This document shows positions 25,094 to 37,479 of a DNA stretch of 64,000 nucleotides, piece after piece; the first letter of the stretch is position 1; each line of letters begins with the position of its first letter. This DNA is from Lactifluus volemus. Taxonomy: Eukaryota > Basidiomycota > Agaricomycetes > Russulales > Russulaceae. The position numbers and the translations under genes are program-made. Below the pieces are notes generated by a model, which saw only the letters and a list, made by a program, of their open reading frames with translations, ran no database searches and had not been told where the DNA came from. The stretch spans positions 62,001 to 126,000 of the forward strand of contig WTXI01000031.1 of the NCBI GenBank assembly GCA_022376515.1. The letters run 5' to 3'.

Positions 25094-25517
25094 TATTGGA
25101 CGACAGATCAATGCTGAGGCTCAGTCAGAAAGAGAAAAGACTATATTATCTACCTATTGGACGACAGATCAATGCTGAGGCTAGGTAGATAGTAAGTAAC
25201 TTAGAAGTGAAGTAAATAGTGATAAGATACTAACCTCAGTCAGAAAGAGAAAAGACTGAGGTGTGCGGAACACAGAAGTTACAGTACTTATGCTAGAAGG
25301 TAACTGAGATAATTAGTAGACTAATATTGAAGCAATAAAAGGTGGAACGCTATGTGAAACGAAGAGATCGGGGCAATATGATGAAACGTAGATAACGACT
25401 GTCCAAAATCAGTAATCTGTCCGAAACTGGTATCACCGGGTATAAGCGGTCACACGTCACGTCACGTGTCACCGCGCGTTGGCTCGACTTACGCTCTGCG
25501 AGGCTGCGCTTCCAACA
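25094..25517 (-). repeat. 5' LTR of the copia element
   Basis: Reads TGTTGGAAGCGCAGCC at its start on the minus strand and ends GTCCAATA. It contains the tandem 61-bp duplication shared with the 3' remnant, and further copies of CTCAGTCAGAAAGAGAAAAG near 25225-25250. The boundary is set by the TSD and by the match to 21405. Confidence 0.75.
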
Positions 25518-25522
25518 CAGAC
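25518..25522. repeat. Target-site duplication CAGAC, right of copia element
   Basis: Pairs with 21400-21404. Confidence 0.8.
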
Positions 25523-25759
25523 TCGGATCCGGAAACACACTGTCGTCTCAACTTTGAACTATCGACCAGCTAGCGTTGTTTCCGAATCATGCCGGCATTG
25601 TATACCCACATAGGAAAGTTACTTGCGCCTGCCTTAAAACAGTTGACTAGTACTATCGATATCAATGCACGAGGTAGCCTCACCCTCACCGTGAACCACG
25701 ACAACATCCACCCCACTTTCACATACTCAGACCCAACTAGTTCCTCTTTTCTCAACCAC
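25523..25759 (+). promoter_or_regulatory. Conserved 5' leader of the NLR paralogs
   Basis: The stretch TATCGACC.GCTA.CGTTGTTTCCGAATC and the following text down to TTTCTCAACCAC are kept in front of all five receptors. It stays open upstream in D and F, but small indels change the frame in A, B and E. I therefore treat it as promoter or 5' UTR, not protein. No clear TATA box or operator can be assigned. Confidence 0.4.
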
Positions 25760-28700
25760 ATGTCTTCTATAACCGATACCTCTGACTCGTCTACTTTACA
25801 GTCTCTTTTGGACGATGCCGTTAACCAGTACCAAGCGAAGGTCGGCGCAAGTCTCATTGAACATCAACTTGCCATCCGACTCAGATCATGCGACGATATT
25901 GAGTCCATCAATCAAGTTCTCGAAGACCAAGTACAAGCCTTTCGTAAATCCCTAGGAAATGACCGTCACCCCAAGATGACGAAGTCCATACTGCGTACGG
26001 TGAATGTTCTGCATACGGTTTTCACTGGCTCGGGCACTGCCCTGAGAGGACTTCAAGGAGCTATTCAAGCTGGACATGGTGTTGCTTCAGTGGTGCGTCT
26101 GAATGTGCCCATAGTCTCCGTTCATGTCATGATCCATATTTTGCAGTCCATCCCATCCATAAAATTAGTATTTTCCGCCATTGGTATCCTCCTTGCCGTA
26201 TGTCTCTTCAGTTCCTCAGCGCGTGTTCTCGTGACATCTCGTATCCCAGGCCGTGAAGGATGTCAATGCCAGCTATGATATCCTTTTCGAACTATTTGAC
26301 TCCCTTGGAAATTTCGTCCAACGCTTGGATATTTATACTCAAGCCTCTCCAACAACGGCAGTAAGGAAGGTTGTTGTGAAGATCATAATCGAAATGTTGT
26401 CTACCTTGGCTCTGGCTACCAAACAGATAAAGCAAGGACGACTGAGTGAGTGGATTTTTGCCCATTGGTCACATGGCTGACCACGATGCAGAGAAGTTCG
26501 GATTGAAGCTGTTCGGAGAGAATAAGGTCGAGGAGGCACTAAAGAAGCTGGATAAGCTTATCCAGGAGGAGGTGCGGGCGACTACGGCAGACGCTCGGAG
26601 CTGTCTCCCGTTTAGAGCAGAATACGTCCCGTCTAGAGCAGAATACGAGAGTGATCATGGGCGGTGAGACCAGCCATGCGAAGAAAGAAAAGGGTCAGTT
26701 ACCCACATAATCTCGTCATTTCTGACCAAGAATACCGAGATCGTTTTATAGCTGACCAAATGCGGCGTGATCTTCAACACTGGCTCTCCCCCCCAAACCC
26801 ATCGAAGAACCACAACACGGCGTGCGCAGCTCGCCACGACGGGACCACGACATGGCTCACTCAAAGTGATACTTTGGTCAACTGGCAGTCGTCTGGCTCC
26901 CTCTTGTGGGTTTGTGGTAAACGTCAGTGTCCCTTGCTGTTACAACAATACACTGGGATTGATGGCTTCTGTTGTCGTAGCTGGCGCTGGAAAGACCGTC
27001 CTCTGGTACGCAACATTTCCGGTATGTTCCGGTGTGGAAACTGATATCATCAAGAAGCTCGTCGATTATTGAATACATCGACAGCATGCGCAAGTCTGGA
27101 TCGGCCTCGCTAGCGTTCTTCTATTGCGAATTCGGAGACGACGAAAAGAAGAACTCACGGGGTTTGATGTCCTCGCTTCTGTTCCAGCTTCATGACCAGT
27201 CCCAGTCCTACTCCGAGATTCTTTCAAAGTTCTATTCGGAACATCGTAATGGCTCTCAAGATCCCAGTGACGCCGCACTTGCCAGATGTCTAAATGATAT
27301 TTTCCGTTGTGCCGAACAACCCCCAATTTACGTCATTGTGGATGCTCTTGACGAATGCCCAAAAGCCTATGGCACGCCAACTCCCCGGGGAAAGGTCCTC
27401 AAGCTTGTGGAGGAGCTTGTTTGTTTAAACCTTCCAAATCTACGTATATGCGTCACTTCTCGCCCTGAAACCGACATCGGAGCTGTCCTGAATCGATTGA
27501 AGTCCCATTTTGTTTCCCTTGACGAAGAGGGGGGACAAAGGCAAGACATCGAAGCATACGTCAGATCTGTCGTTGACTCGGACCTCGTCATAGGGACATG
27601 GGGAGAGGAGGAGAAGACATTAGTCACCGGAGCGCTTTTAAAAAAGGGGGATAGAATGTAAGGCATCGGTGCTACAGAACTGCACGAAGGTGACTGACAC
27701 ATGTGATGCAGGTTCAAGTGGGTCTCATGTCAATTCGACTTCCTTCGCCGCTACCCTCCGGAGCGAATCCGGCGTGCTCTGGAAGAATTGCCAGACACCC
27801 TGGATGGAACGTATGAGCGTTCCTTGCGAGATATTGATGAGGCAATATGGGACTATGCGCACCGGCTGTTCCAGTGTATGGTGGTGGCGTCCCGTCCGTT
27901 CCACGTTGAAGAGCTTGCGGAGTTTCTAGCTTTCGATTTCGAGGCCGGAGAAATTCCCAAGCTTGTCGAGGATCGACGCCGGAAAGACCCAATACAGGCT
28001 GTGCTAACCACGTGCTCGAGTCTGATCACCATTGCCCAGGAACATCGCTGGAACGGCCCTAGTGATTCGAAACTGGTTCAGTTCTCGCATTTTTCGGTGA
28101 AAGAGTTCTTAATGTCGGGCCGCCTCGCAGCTGCACAAATGCCTACCATTCGCCGTTATAACGTTCTTACCACTCCTGCTCACACGATGGTTGCGAAAGC
28201 CTGCCTCGGCACCCTGCTACACCCCGATGAAAAGCTCACTGATGATAGCCTCAAGGAGCTCCCTCTCGCTCAGTATGCAGCGAGGCACTGGGTGGACCAT
28301 GCCCTGTTTGAAAATGTGTCAGTGACAGTACAAGAAGGCATGAAACGTCTTTTCGACCCAACAACCAGACACTTTGGGGCCTGGAGAAACGTTAATGTGT
28401 ATCATTTCCGGACAATTCAACTTCCATTGCATCTCGCGGTCCACTACGGCTTATGTGACATCGCAGAGTTCCTCATTGTCCAACGCGCACAGAACGTAAA
28501 CGCTCGGCAGTCTGACAATCGCACTCCATTATCTATAGCTTCTGCAATGGGCAACGGGACGATTACGGAATTTCTTCTCCAGCACGGGGCCGATACAAAT
28601 CCACGCGACAACAACTCCTGCATTCCACTGAATTTAGCGTCACAACGAGGACAACTTGAAGTTGTTCAGATCCTTATTTCCCATGGTGCGGATTTGAACT

Positions 28701-31700
28701 CTCAGGACGACAGAGGATCGACGCCATTGCATTCTTCGTCTGTCCGCAATCATTGGGAAGTAGCCAAGGCTCTTCTCGAGTACGGTGCAGATGCTAGTGT
28801 ACATGACAAGAACAGTCAGATGCCGCTACACGTTGCATCAAAAAACGGATACCTGAAAGTTGCTCAGCTCCTTCTCGATCATGGTGCAGACGCGAATGCC
28901 CTGGATAGGAATGCCCGGACTGCCTTACACCTGGCGCTAAACCAACATGGGTACGCTGTATGTCATTCTCGAATTCAGTTTAGGTAATGCTAGAAATCCT
29001 TTTAGGTGGAGGGAAAAGGAGCATTCAGATCTCGCTAAAGTCCTTATCGAGTGCGGCACAAGTGTAAATGCACAAGACAAGAACAACTGGACGCCGTTAC
29101 ACATTGCATCGAGATTTGGATACCTAGACACTGCTCGACTTCTTCTCGATCACGGCGCAGATGCAAATGCTCTGGATAACGATCACGTGACCCCATTACA
29201 TCTGGCTTCGCAACACGGACACCTGGAAATTGCTCAGCTTCTTCTTCGTGGCGTAAACCATGATTCCCGAGATAAGGATGCACGGACTGCCATACACCTA
29301 GTGTCAGACAGGTACGCTTTATGTCATTTCTCTCGATTTTAGTTTAGGTAATGCTAGACATCCTTTCAGGTCCGAGTCGACTCTGATCTTGGACGAAAAG
29401 GAGCGTTCAGATCTCGCTAAAGCCCTTATCGAGTGTGGTGCAAATGTAAATTCACAGGACAAGGACAACCGGACGCCATTGGACTTTGCATCGAAATTTG
29501 GATACCTAGACACTGCTCGACTTCTTCTCGATCATGGCGCAGATGCGAATGCTCTGGATGATAATCACGTGACCCCACTGCATCTGGCTTCAAAATACGG
29601 ACACCTGGAAATTGTCCAGCTTCTTCTTTGTCGTGGCGCAAATCATGATTCCCGAGATATGGATGCCCGGACTGCCTTGCACCTGGTATTCGTAAATCCT
29701 AGGTACGCTTTATAATATTCTCTATTTCCGTTTAGGTAATGCTAAACATCCTTTCAGGTCGACTCGGATCTTGGACGAAAAGGAACGTTCAGATCTCGCT
29801 AAAGCCCTTATCGAGTGTGGGGCAAATGTAAATTCACAAGACAAGGACAACCGGACACCATTACACTTTGCATCGATATTTGGATACCTAGACACTGCTC
29901 GACTTCTTCTCGATCATGGCGCGGATGCGAATGCGCTGGATGACAATCACGTGACCCCACTGCATCTGGCTTCAAGATACGGACACCTGGAAATTGTCCA
30001 GCTTCTTCTTTTTCGTGACGCAAATCATGATTCCCGAGATAGGGATGCCCGGACTGCCTTACACCTGGTATTCGTAAATCCTAGGTACGCTTTATAATAT
30101 TCTCTATTTCAGTTTAGGTAATGCTAAACATCCTTTCAGGTCGACTCGGATCTTGGACGAAAAGGAGCGTTCAGATCTCGCTAAAGCCCTTATCGAGTGT
30201 GGGGCAAATGTAAATTCACAAGACAAGGACAACCGGACACCATTACACTTTGCATCGATATTTGGATACCTCGACACTGCTCGACTTCTTCTCTATCATG
30301 GCGCAGATGCAAATGCCCTGGATAACGATCACGTGACCCCATTGCATATGGCTTCCGAACGCGGACACCTGGAAATTGTCCAGCTTCTTCTTCGTGGCCC
30401 AAATCATGATTCCCGAGATATGGAAGCCCAGCCTGCCTTACACCTAATGATAAATTCAGATTGGTACGCTGTATGTCATTCTCGATTTCAGTTTAGGTAA
30501 TGCTAGAAATCGTTTTAGGTTATCTACTTTGGATTTAGTTCCCGCTGAAGTCCTTATCGAGTGCGGCGCAAATGTAAATGTACAAGACACGAACAACTGG
30601 ACACCATTGCATTTTGCATCGAACATTGGATGCCTGGACACTGCTCGACTTCTTCTCTATCATGGCGCAGATGCAAATGCCCTGGATAACGATCACGTGA
30701 CCCCTTTGCATCTGGCTTCGGAACGCGGACACCTGGAAATTGTCCAGCTTCTTCTTCGTGGCCCAAATCATGATCCTCGAGATGACGAAGCCCGGACTGC
30801 CTTACACCTGGCGCTGAACCCACTCGATTTCAGTTTAGGTAATGCTAGAAATCCTTTTAGGTCATCTACTTTGGAGTTTCTAGTTCCCGCTCAAGTCCCT
30901 ATCGAGTGCGGCGCAAATGTAAATGTACAAGACACGAGCAACTGGACACCATTGCACTTTTCATCTAACATTGGATGCCTAGACATTGCTCGACTTCTTC
31001 TCGATCATGGCGCAGATGCAAATGCCCTGGATAGCAATCACGTGACCCCGTTGCATCTGGCTTCGGAACGCGGACACCTGGAAATTGTCCAGCTTCTTCT
31101 TCTTCGTGGTGCAAATCATGATTCCCGAGATAAGGATGCCCGGACTGCCTTACACCTGACGCTAAACCCACATTGGTATGCTGTATGTCATTCTCCTTTT
31201 CAGTTCTGATAATGCTAGAAATCCATTTAGGTCATCTACTTTGGAGTTTAAAGAGCGTTCAGATCTCGCTAAAGTCCTTATAGAGTGTGGGGCAAATGTA
31301 AATTCACAAGACACGAACAATAGGGCACCATTGCACTTTGCATTGGAAGTTGGATACCTAGACACTGCTCGACTTCTTCTCGATCACGGCGCAGATGCAA
31401 ATGCCTTAGATGACAATCACGTGACCCCACTGCATCTGGCTTCGGGACGTGGACACCTGGAAATTGTCCAGCTTCTTCTTCGTGGCCCAAATCATGATCC
31501 TCGAGATGACGAAGCACGAACTGCCTTACACCTGGTGCTAAACCCAGATTGGTACGCTGTATGTCATTCTCGATTTCAGTTTAGGTAATGCTAGAAATCC
31601 TTTTAGGTCATCTACTTTGGAGTTTTTAGTTCTCGCTCAAGTCCTTATCGAGCGTGGCGCAAATGTAAATGCACAAGACACGAACAACTGGACACCATTG

Positions 31701-31982
31701 CACTTTGCATCGAACATTGGATGCCTAGACACTGCTCGACTTCTTCTCGATCATGGCGCAGATCCGAATGCCCTGGATAGCAATCATGTGACCCCAATTC
31801 ATCTGGCTTCGGAACGCAGACACCTGGAAATTGTCCAGCTTCTTCTTCTTCGTGGCGCAAACCATGACGCAGATGTCGCTACACCCCTTATTGGGTGCGT
31901 CGCAAATGTAAACTCACGCGGCACGAACAACCCGAGGCCATTGCACTTTGCACCAAAATTTGGATACGCAGACCTTCCATAG
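25760..31982 (+). pseudogene. NLR D: Goodbye-NACHT-ankyrin receptor with one frame break
   Basis: Plus-strand exons by homology: 25760-26092, 26147-26197, 26250-26445, 26492-26693, 26752-26922, 26981-27005, 27058-27657, 27712-28950, 29006-29311, 29370-29702, 29758-30084, 30140-30463, 30519-31175, 31231-31551, 31607-31982. The sum is 5461 nt, one more than a multiple of three. The linker exon lost 2 nt where the paralogs read GCGACTGCAGCGCAG and here GCGACTACGGCAG. That brings a TGA at 26665. The same exon carries a 21-nt in-frame duplication (RLEQNTS). All other exons are open: Walker A GKPGAGKT, Walker B VIVDALDECP, ICVTSRPE, and about seven array exons. Without the break it would be about 1820 aa. 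A sequencing error in this one spot is the alternative. Confidence 0.75.
28951..31606 (+). repeat. Ankyrin exon array of NLR D
   Basis: Units of 306, 333, 327, 324, 657 (two fused units) and 321 nt with introns of 55-58 nt beginning GTACGC or GTATGC and ending TTTTAG, TTTCAG or ATTTAG. All junctions fall after the second codon base. In the 657-nt unit the donor of one intron is deleted and the rest of that intron is read in frame. Confidence 0.85.
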
Positions 31983-32841
31983 CTCCTTCTCGATTGTGGC
32001 GTAGATGTCAATGCACACAACACAAATGTCCAGACGTCGCTACACCTCGCATCAAAGGAAGGAACCTGGACATCGTTCTCCTTCTCAGCTGTGGTGCAGG
32101 CGCAAAGGTATTGGACAAGTCGCCAATATAATCGAATACCACTGCAATATTCACATTACTTGGGATACTCGCATATGGTATGACGACCAACAGTCTTGTT
32201 GAAGCATGGAACAAATCAGACTATATAAATCTTAACTCAGTAGCCTGCATCTTCTGTCAGTCGCACTATTTTTGCTGCGGGAAATATTGTGTGCTTCAAG
32301 TTGTCCTTGATGTAAAGAGAAATGATTTTCTGTGACAAGAATAACACATTAGTTTGCTTTTATTTATTCACAATAGAAGTGCGACAAGAACCTATTAAAG
32401 CAACCGCCTCTTGTCGCTGCCATTGTGTATGGAGCTCGAAGTTGTCTAGGTCGCAAGCCGTTCTCGTTTGCGTATGGCATCTGTATTTTCTTAGTCCAGG
32501 ACATACACGGCTCTGCTGACTATGCTGACAGAATGCCGTCCTGTGGATTATTTCACTCGAGGATTTCACCTAATGTTTGAATTTCTCACTCAATTTTTAC
32601 TCATCGCCACACAAAAATTTAAAATGGTTCGTACACCGAGGACAGTGAGGGACCCTCGACACTAGCACTGGTAAGAAACAGAGCAGAGTATAAATCCCAT
32701 GGCTGCCGTGATTGAACGATTTCAATCAAAAGTAGAACCGGGGTAGCGTGCGCAACGTATCGCGTCAGCATGGCACGTGGCGTGCCACGACCCGCTTCAC
32801 TCGCCATTTACATTTACACCCTAATCGAATCTCCCAAAATT
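31983..32841 (+). other. Decayed terminal NLR module and Got1 relic upstream region
   Basis: Up to about 32220 the sequence still resembles the last ankyrin module of gene A in broken frames. From 32290 on it matches the inverse of 11368-11900 and 37899-38450, the interval that lies between receptor 3' ends and Got1 exon 1. GTATAAATC near 32690 resembles a TATA element and could belong to the former Got1 promoter. No intact gene seen. Confidence 0.5.
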
Positions 32842-33275
32842 ATGTGGCTAACAGATATGCAAAGTCAGTAAAAAGCTTTTTTGTTTCCTTTCACTACGAA
32901 GCGTCAACGACTAACGTGGAGCAGAAATTGGCGTCGGGCTGACCTCGTTTGGCGCACTTTTCATGCTGCTAGGCGTCATGCTCTTCTTTGACGGTGCACT
33001 CTTCGCCCTCGAAAATGTGCGCGATATATCTCTCCACTTTCATGCTGTCTATCACTATTATTGATCACTCCCTCGATATACACACGCACTTAGACCCTCT
33101 TTCTCTGCGGTCTCTTCCTCATCATCGGCCTACAAAAACGTTTTACTTTTTCGCGCGGAAGAACAAGCTGCGTGGGGACCGCCTGTTCCCTCGGAGGCAT
33201 CCTCCTCGTCTTTCTCAAGTGGCCAGACTTCGGCGTGTTCGTGGAGATGTTCGGGTTTCTCAATCTTTTTGGGTG
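32842..33275 (+). pseudogene. Got1-like relic 4, plus strand, exons 1-3
   Basis: Exon 1 is 32842-32863 (MWLTDMQ). A 61-nt intron from GTCAGT to GAGCAG contains a good branch site ACTAAC. Exon 2 is 32925-33016 ([20 protein letters not shown], then FFDGALFALEN). A 77-nt intron follows. Exon 3 starts at 33094, but one base is missing in CCTACAAAAACG relative to the other copies, so FYFFARKNKLRG is out of frame. The Got1 identity of exons 1-2 is very clear. Loss of frame in exon 3 makes it a relic. Confidence 0.8.
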
Positions 33276-34760
33276 CGTATGCGGTTGACTGCCTGCATCT
33301 CCGTCCTGCTCCTCCTTCCCTGTTCTGTCGCTCCCATTTGAGTAACTACGATACCTCTACGCTCTAGGTCACTGCCCCTCACAATTTCCTCTTGACATCT
33401 CGCGGTTGCCATACCACTGCCACACCTTCCAGTTTTTGGACTAGTAGGTTCACGTGCCACCGATGTATGCATTTCCCTGCCAGGCTCTACAACAAGGTCA
33501 TTCTAGGTAAGCACTGTAACTATAGAACTCGCTCGTTCCCAATCGACATTGATTTAGGCTCCGCTATACATCATTACGTCCTTGCCAACGCACGCTTGTC
33601 TAAAGCTTTTTGCACTTGACCCCGTCATTGGCCACCCACATACTGACCATCGTCTCTGCCCTGGCGCAGCACCGAAGTTCTGAACGTGGAACCCTGTTGG
33701 TGGCCTTGTTGACGGCTGACTGCTTCCGTGCATGAGAAGAGTGATGTACACCCAGTGAGGACATATAAACGGAGGATATGGTGATCAGGGCGAAATTGAG
33801 GACCAGAAACAGGTACGCAGCTGTAGTTGTTTTCAAGTTCTGCTGAACTGGCTCAAACGTACATACAGAGCATTCGAACAACTCGTCATCCTTATTGACC
33901 TCATCTGAGGGCTTTGACCTTCGCCGGATTTTATTGCCGAGATGAGCGCATATAGCCCTATTTGAGAATGTCGGAACGGCAATGCAGAGACAGCAGAGAT
34001 TGGTATTATTCGTTCTTTATTATCTTATTCAGGCGCTGTATCGCTTTTGGAGAGAATACACCAGTTGTGCCACCGGCATTTGTACTCTGACAAAGGTCAT
34101 CTGTACGTTTGGATGCGGTTTGCCTGAATCAAATTGTGATGACTCGGAGTCCTCTCACAGCGACAAAAAGAGATAGTCTTTTTTCACGATGTGCTTCCTA
34201 TCAGAAGTCAACTCTCGATGTTCTCCTTGTCAAAATCTCGTAGGTTTTCTATCGTGCCCCTACCCACGCCTGCCGTAAGCCGCGTTTCCTCGAAGACAAT
34301 CTCCTTCATCGATCGGCCTGCACGACTTCTCTCTCCTTCAGTTGCTCTTCAACTGTGTCTGGCACCTCTTGATCCCTGTCTAGCATCAAGCGTGTTATCC
34401 CAGAACACGAAAGGTCTGAGGTGGCATAAACGTACTGTTGTATAAATATCTTTTTATGGCCCATCTGAGACTCCGTACACCGCGACTAGGCGCTCCCGGG
34501 AAGCGCCCACCATCCATGTGACGTCACATGCTTGTTGGCACGTAGAAACGCTTGTTGAGATTTTGCCAGTCGACCATAGGTACGAGGTTGTACTAGTACG
34601 TCCATCACAATTCATAAGTTGGGAGAGCGGGGATGCTCATCTATTCCAATAGCCAGAAGTGGGCAATGTCGTTGTACTCGGAGAGAGTGCCTTTAGTGAG
34701 GGGTGGGCGAGTGGACGATAATGAGCTCAGTACCGACAACCGATTCTACCGAAAATCTAT
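33276..34760. repeat. Block X, copy 4 (inverted)
   Basis: Reverse-complement copy of the X blocks, following the plus-strand Got1 relic just as the other X blocks follow minus-strand relics. It keeps TKGLRWHKRTVV on the plus strand near 34405-34445. No intact common ORF. Confidence 0.7.
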
Positions 34761-35819
34761 CTCTTCGTCGCCCTATGTACCTATGTCGATCCCTTGTCCG
34801 CGGCCTGCACTAGTGGCGCTGATCACGAAACACGTTTCTAGAACCCATCTGCCAGTGGCATTCGGATCCCCGGGTCAAGGTGGAGCTTGGATTCTTAGTG
34901 CTCGAACGCGGTCACCCTGGATCTGTAAGCAGAACGGGCGTCACAAATGTCGGCACGTTGGATGAGCATTAGTCGAGCGCTGTGTGCATGGGATGTTGAA
35001 CATTCGCATGAACATCGAATGGTGAAAAGAACATCAATTATATGTATTTTCCCCGTGGCTGGAGGTGGGGGTTGGAGGACATGAGATTGCTCGCATGAAG
35101 TTTCGTGGATCTTGCGCGGACGAAAGAAGCTACGGGGAGCTCTAGGGGCGAGTATCTCAGAGAGCTACGATTGACTAATAAGTTCGGGACACTGTACGTA
35201 CTATGAGCATTGCAAGCATGACAATGTGGAATGTGTCAACTGAGAAGAATATCGAAGCCGAAGGTAGCGTTTTTTGGGGCTGTGGTGCCTTACAGGGCTA
35301 CAGGCTAGATTGCTGCCAATGGGAAGAGAGCTTCGTTCGTATTGCTGGAGGACATACAACGGATCAGGGGTGAGTATGGCCGAGCCCGCGGACATACGAA
35401 GTCGTCAATTTGTGCAAAGACCACTAACAAGGGCATCTTGAGTGGGGCGAATTTGGTGGGTCACCAGTGTGGGGCGTAGACATTGCCTTGACTTGTGCTG
35501 GTCGAGAAATAGGGGGATGAGTCGAAGTCCGAGACGAGCTCGGCTGAGACGAGCATTGTGGCCCGAACGCCCGAACGTATTCTTCGGTCCACTGCATACC
35601 CCGTCAATGTAACGTCTAGTAGTAAAATAGTCTTTTCCGATGTCTTTGATATGCTGGATATCTTCTGTCCTGCTAGCTGATATCGGCTAGTACAGCTTCA
35701 ACGAGTAGATACACCTTCGTCGCTCTGACCTACGAATGACGTTTCAAATTTCGCGCAGGTTCAAGTTATCCGTGGGCCCCAGTTTCGACATCCAAATGGC
35801 TAACCGTCGACATGCCGTC
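34761..35819. repeat. Blocks W-part and Y, inverted copy
   Basis: Reverse complement of the 48200-49430 type segment, including the text ATTGATGTTC...CACCATTCGATGTTCATG on the minus strand. It forms the spacer between the two inverted X copies (33276-34760 and 35820-37479). No gene seen. Confidence 0.6.
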
Positions 35820-37479
35820 AGAGGTCATTCCTGTGCCAATATCCATACGCCCAATTAGTCAACAAGACCACCTGATTCAGTCTCCTCGCGAGAACCTGGC
35901 CCGGCCGCCCGGCGACAAAGCGATCGATTTTCGGTAGAATTGGTGATCGGTACTAAGCTCATTATCCTCCGCTCGCCCACCCCTCGCTAAAGGCTATCTT
36001 TCCGAGTCCACTACAACAATGATATCGCTTTCCTCTATCTATTGGAATGAATGCATCCCCACTCTCCCGCCGTCATCGTGATGGACGGACAACCTCTATG
36101 GCCGACTAACAAAATCTCAAAAAGCGTTTCTACGTGCCAACAAGGATGGGACGTCCTTCCTGGCCCGTCATGTCTCCGGGACTTCGGCCACCATGCGGGC
36201 CGCATAGAATAAATCCGAGGCTTATCTTCACATGGTCCGTGGACACTTCCTGGGTAGCGCCTACTATGCGTCAGAGTCGCGTGTACGGGGTCTCAATGGG
36301 CCACAAAAAACATATTCAGACAGCAGTACGTCTATGCCATGTCAGAGTCTTCGCGCTGACACGCCTGTTGCTAGACAGGGACCTGGGGGTGCAAAACAAG
36401 GTTGAAGAGTAATGAAGGAGAGAGCAGGCCGGTCGATAGAGATGGCCGTTGAGGAGGCGTGGCTTGCGGTAGGGGCACGGTAGAGGGCCGAAACCTAGCA
36501 CGAGGTGTTGAGAAGGAGCACATCGAGAGTTGACTGTTGATAGAAAACACATTGTGAACAAAGACTATCTTTTTTTGTCGCTGTGAGCGGACCTCCGAGT
36601 CATCACAGGTTGATTCAGTCCAACCGCGACCAAAAGTACAGATGACCTTTGTCCGAGCACAAATGCCAGTGGCACAACTGGTGTATTCTCTCCAAAAGCG
36701 ATACAGCGCCCGAATAAGGTTACAAAAGGGAATAATATCAATCCCTTCTGTCTCTGCATTGCCGTTCCGACATTCACAATAGGGTTATATGCGCTCATCT
36801 CGGCAATAAAATCCAGCGAAGGTCAATGCCCTCAGATCGAGGTCAACAAGAACGGCGAGTTGTTTGAATGCTCTGTATGTACGTTTGAGCCAGTTCGGTA
36901 CAAGTTGAAACTACAGCCGCGTACCTATTTCTGGTCCTCAATTTCACACTGATCACATCCTCCTTTTATATGTCCTCACTGCGTGTACCCCACTCTTCTC
37001 ATGCACGGCGGCAGTCAGCCGTCAACGAGGCCACCAACAGGGTTCCACGTTCAGAACATCGGTGCCGCGCCAGGCCAGAGACGATGGTCAGTAGGTGGGC
37101 AGCCAATGACGGAGTCGAGTGCAAAGAGCGAGAGACAAGTGTGCGTTGGCAAGGACCTAATGATGTATAGCGGAGCCTAAACCAATGTTGATTGGGAACG
37201 AGCGAGTTCTATGATTACAGTGCTTACCTAGAATGACCTTGTTGTAGAGCCCGGCAGGGAAATGGGAAACCGCATAGGGTGGACGCCATACATCGGTGGC
37301 ACATAGTCCAAAAACTGGAAGGTGTGGCAGTGGTATGGCAAGCGCGAGATGTGTAGAGGAAATTGTGAGGGGCAGTGACCTAGAGCGCAGAGGTATCGTA
37401 GCTACTTGAATGGGAGCGACAGAACAGGTAAGAAGGGGGCAGGACGGAGACACGGCCAGAAAAGCGCATACGCACTCAA
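35820..37479. repeat. Block X, copy 5
   Basis: Direct-orientation copy. Minus-strand AKTLTWHRRTAV near 36320-36355 is shared with the copy at 49740. Ends at the Got1 relic. Unidentified. Confidence 0.7.

Larger units (their letters stand above)
21405..25517 (-). mobile_element. Ty1/copia-type LTR retrotransposon, 4.1 kb, defective
   Basis: It lies on the minus strand between CAGAC duplications. The 5' LTR is at the right (25517-25094). The 3' LTR at the left survives only as its last 85 bp. In between is one gag-pol frame. The order protease-integrase-reverse transcriptase identifies the copia superfamily. The RNase H region, the polypurine tract and most of the 3' LTR are gone. It sits in the leader of receptor D, separating it from block X'. 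Confidence 0.85.

Noticed and set aside
25589..25759. N-terminal extension of NLR D (and F) beginning MPALYTHIGKLL
   Set aside because: The frame is open in D and F but not preserved in A, B and E, where non-triplet indels occur; the ATG at MSS(I/T)TDTSD is common to all, so the extension is taken as leader.
26198..26253. Frame change after SSSARVLVTSR read as a pseudogene lesion
   Set aside because: It lies in a 51-61 nt intron with a GTATGT donor and CAG acceptor present in all paralogs.
26917..26922. Donor GTAAAC directly after TTTGTG for the P-loop intron
   Set aside because: It keeps the frame but deletes two residues of Walker A; the GTCAGT donor 6 nt later restores GKPGAGKT and matches donors used elsewhere in the gene.
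27022..27094. Alternative intron from GTATGT at 27022
   Set aside because: It would remove the conserved SSIIEYIDSMRK segment; the GTACGC donor at 27006 gives the expected GKTVLCSSIIEYI.
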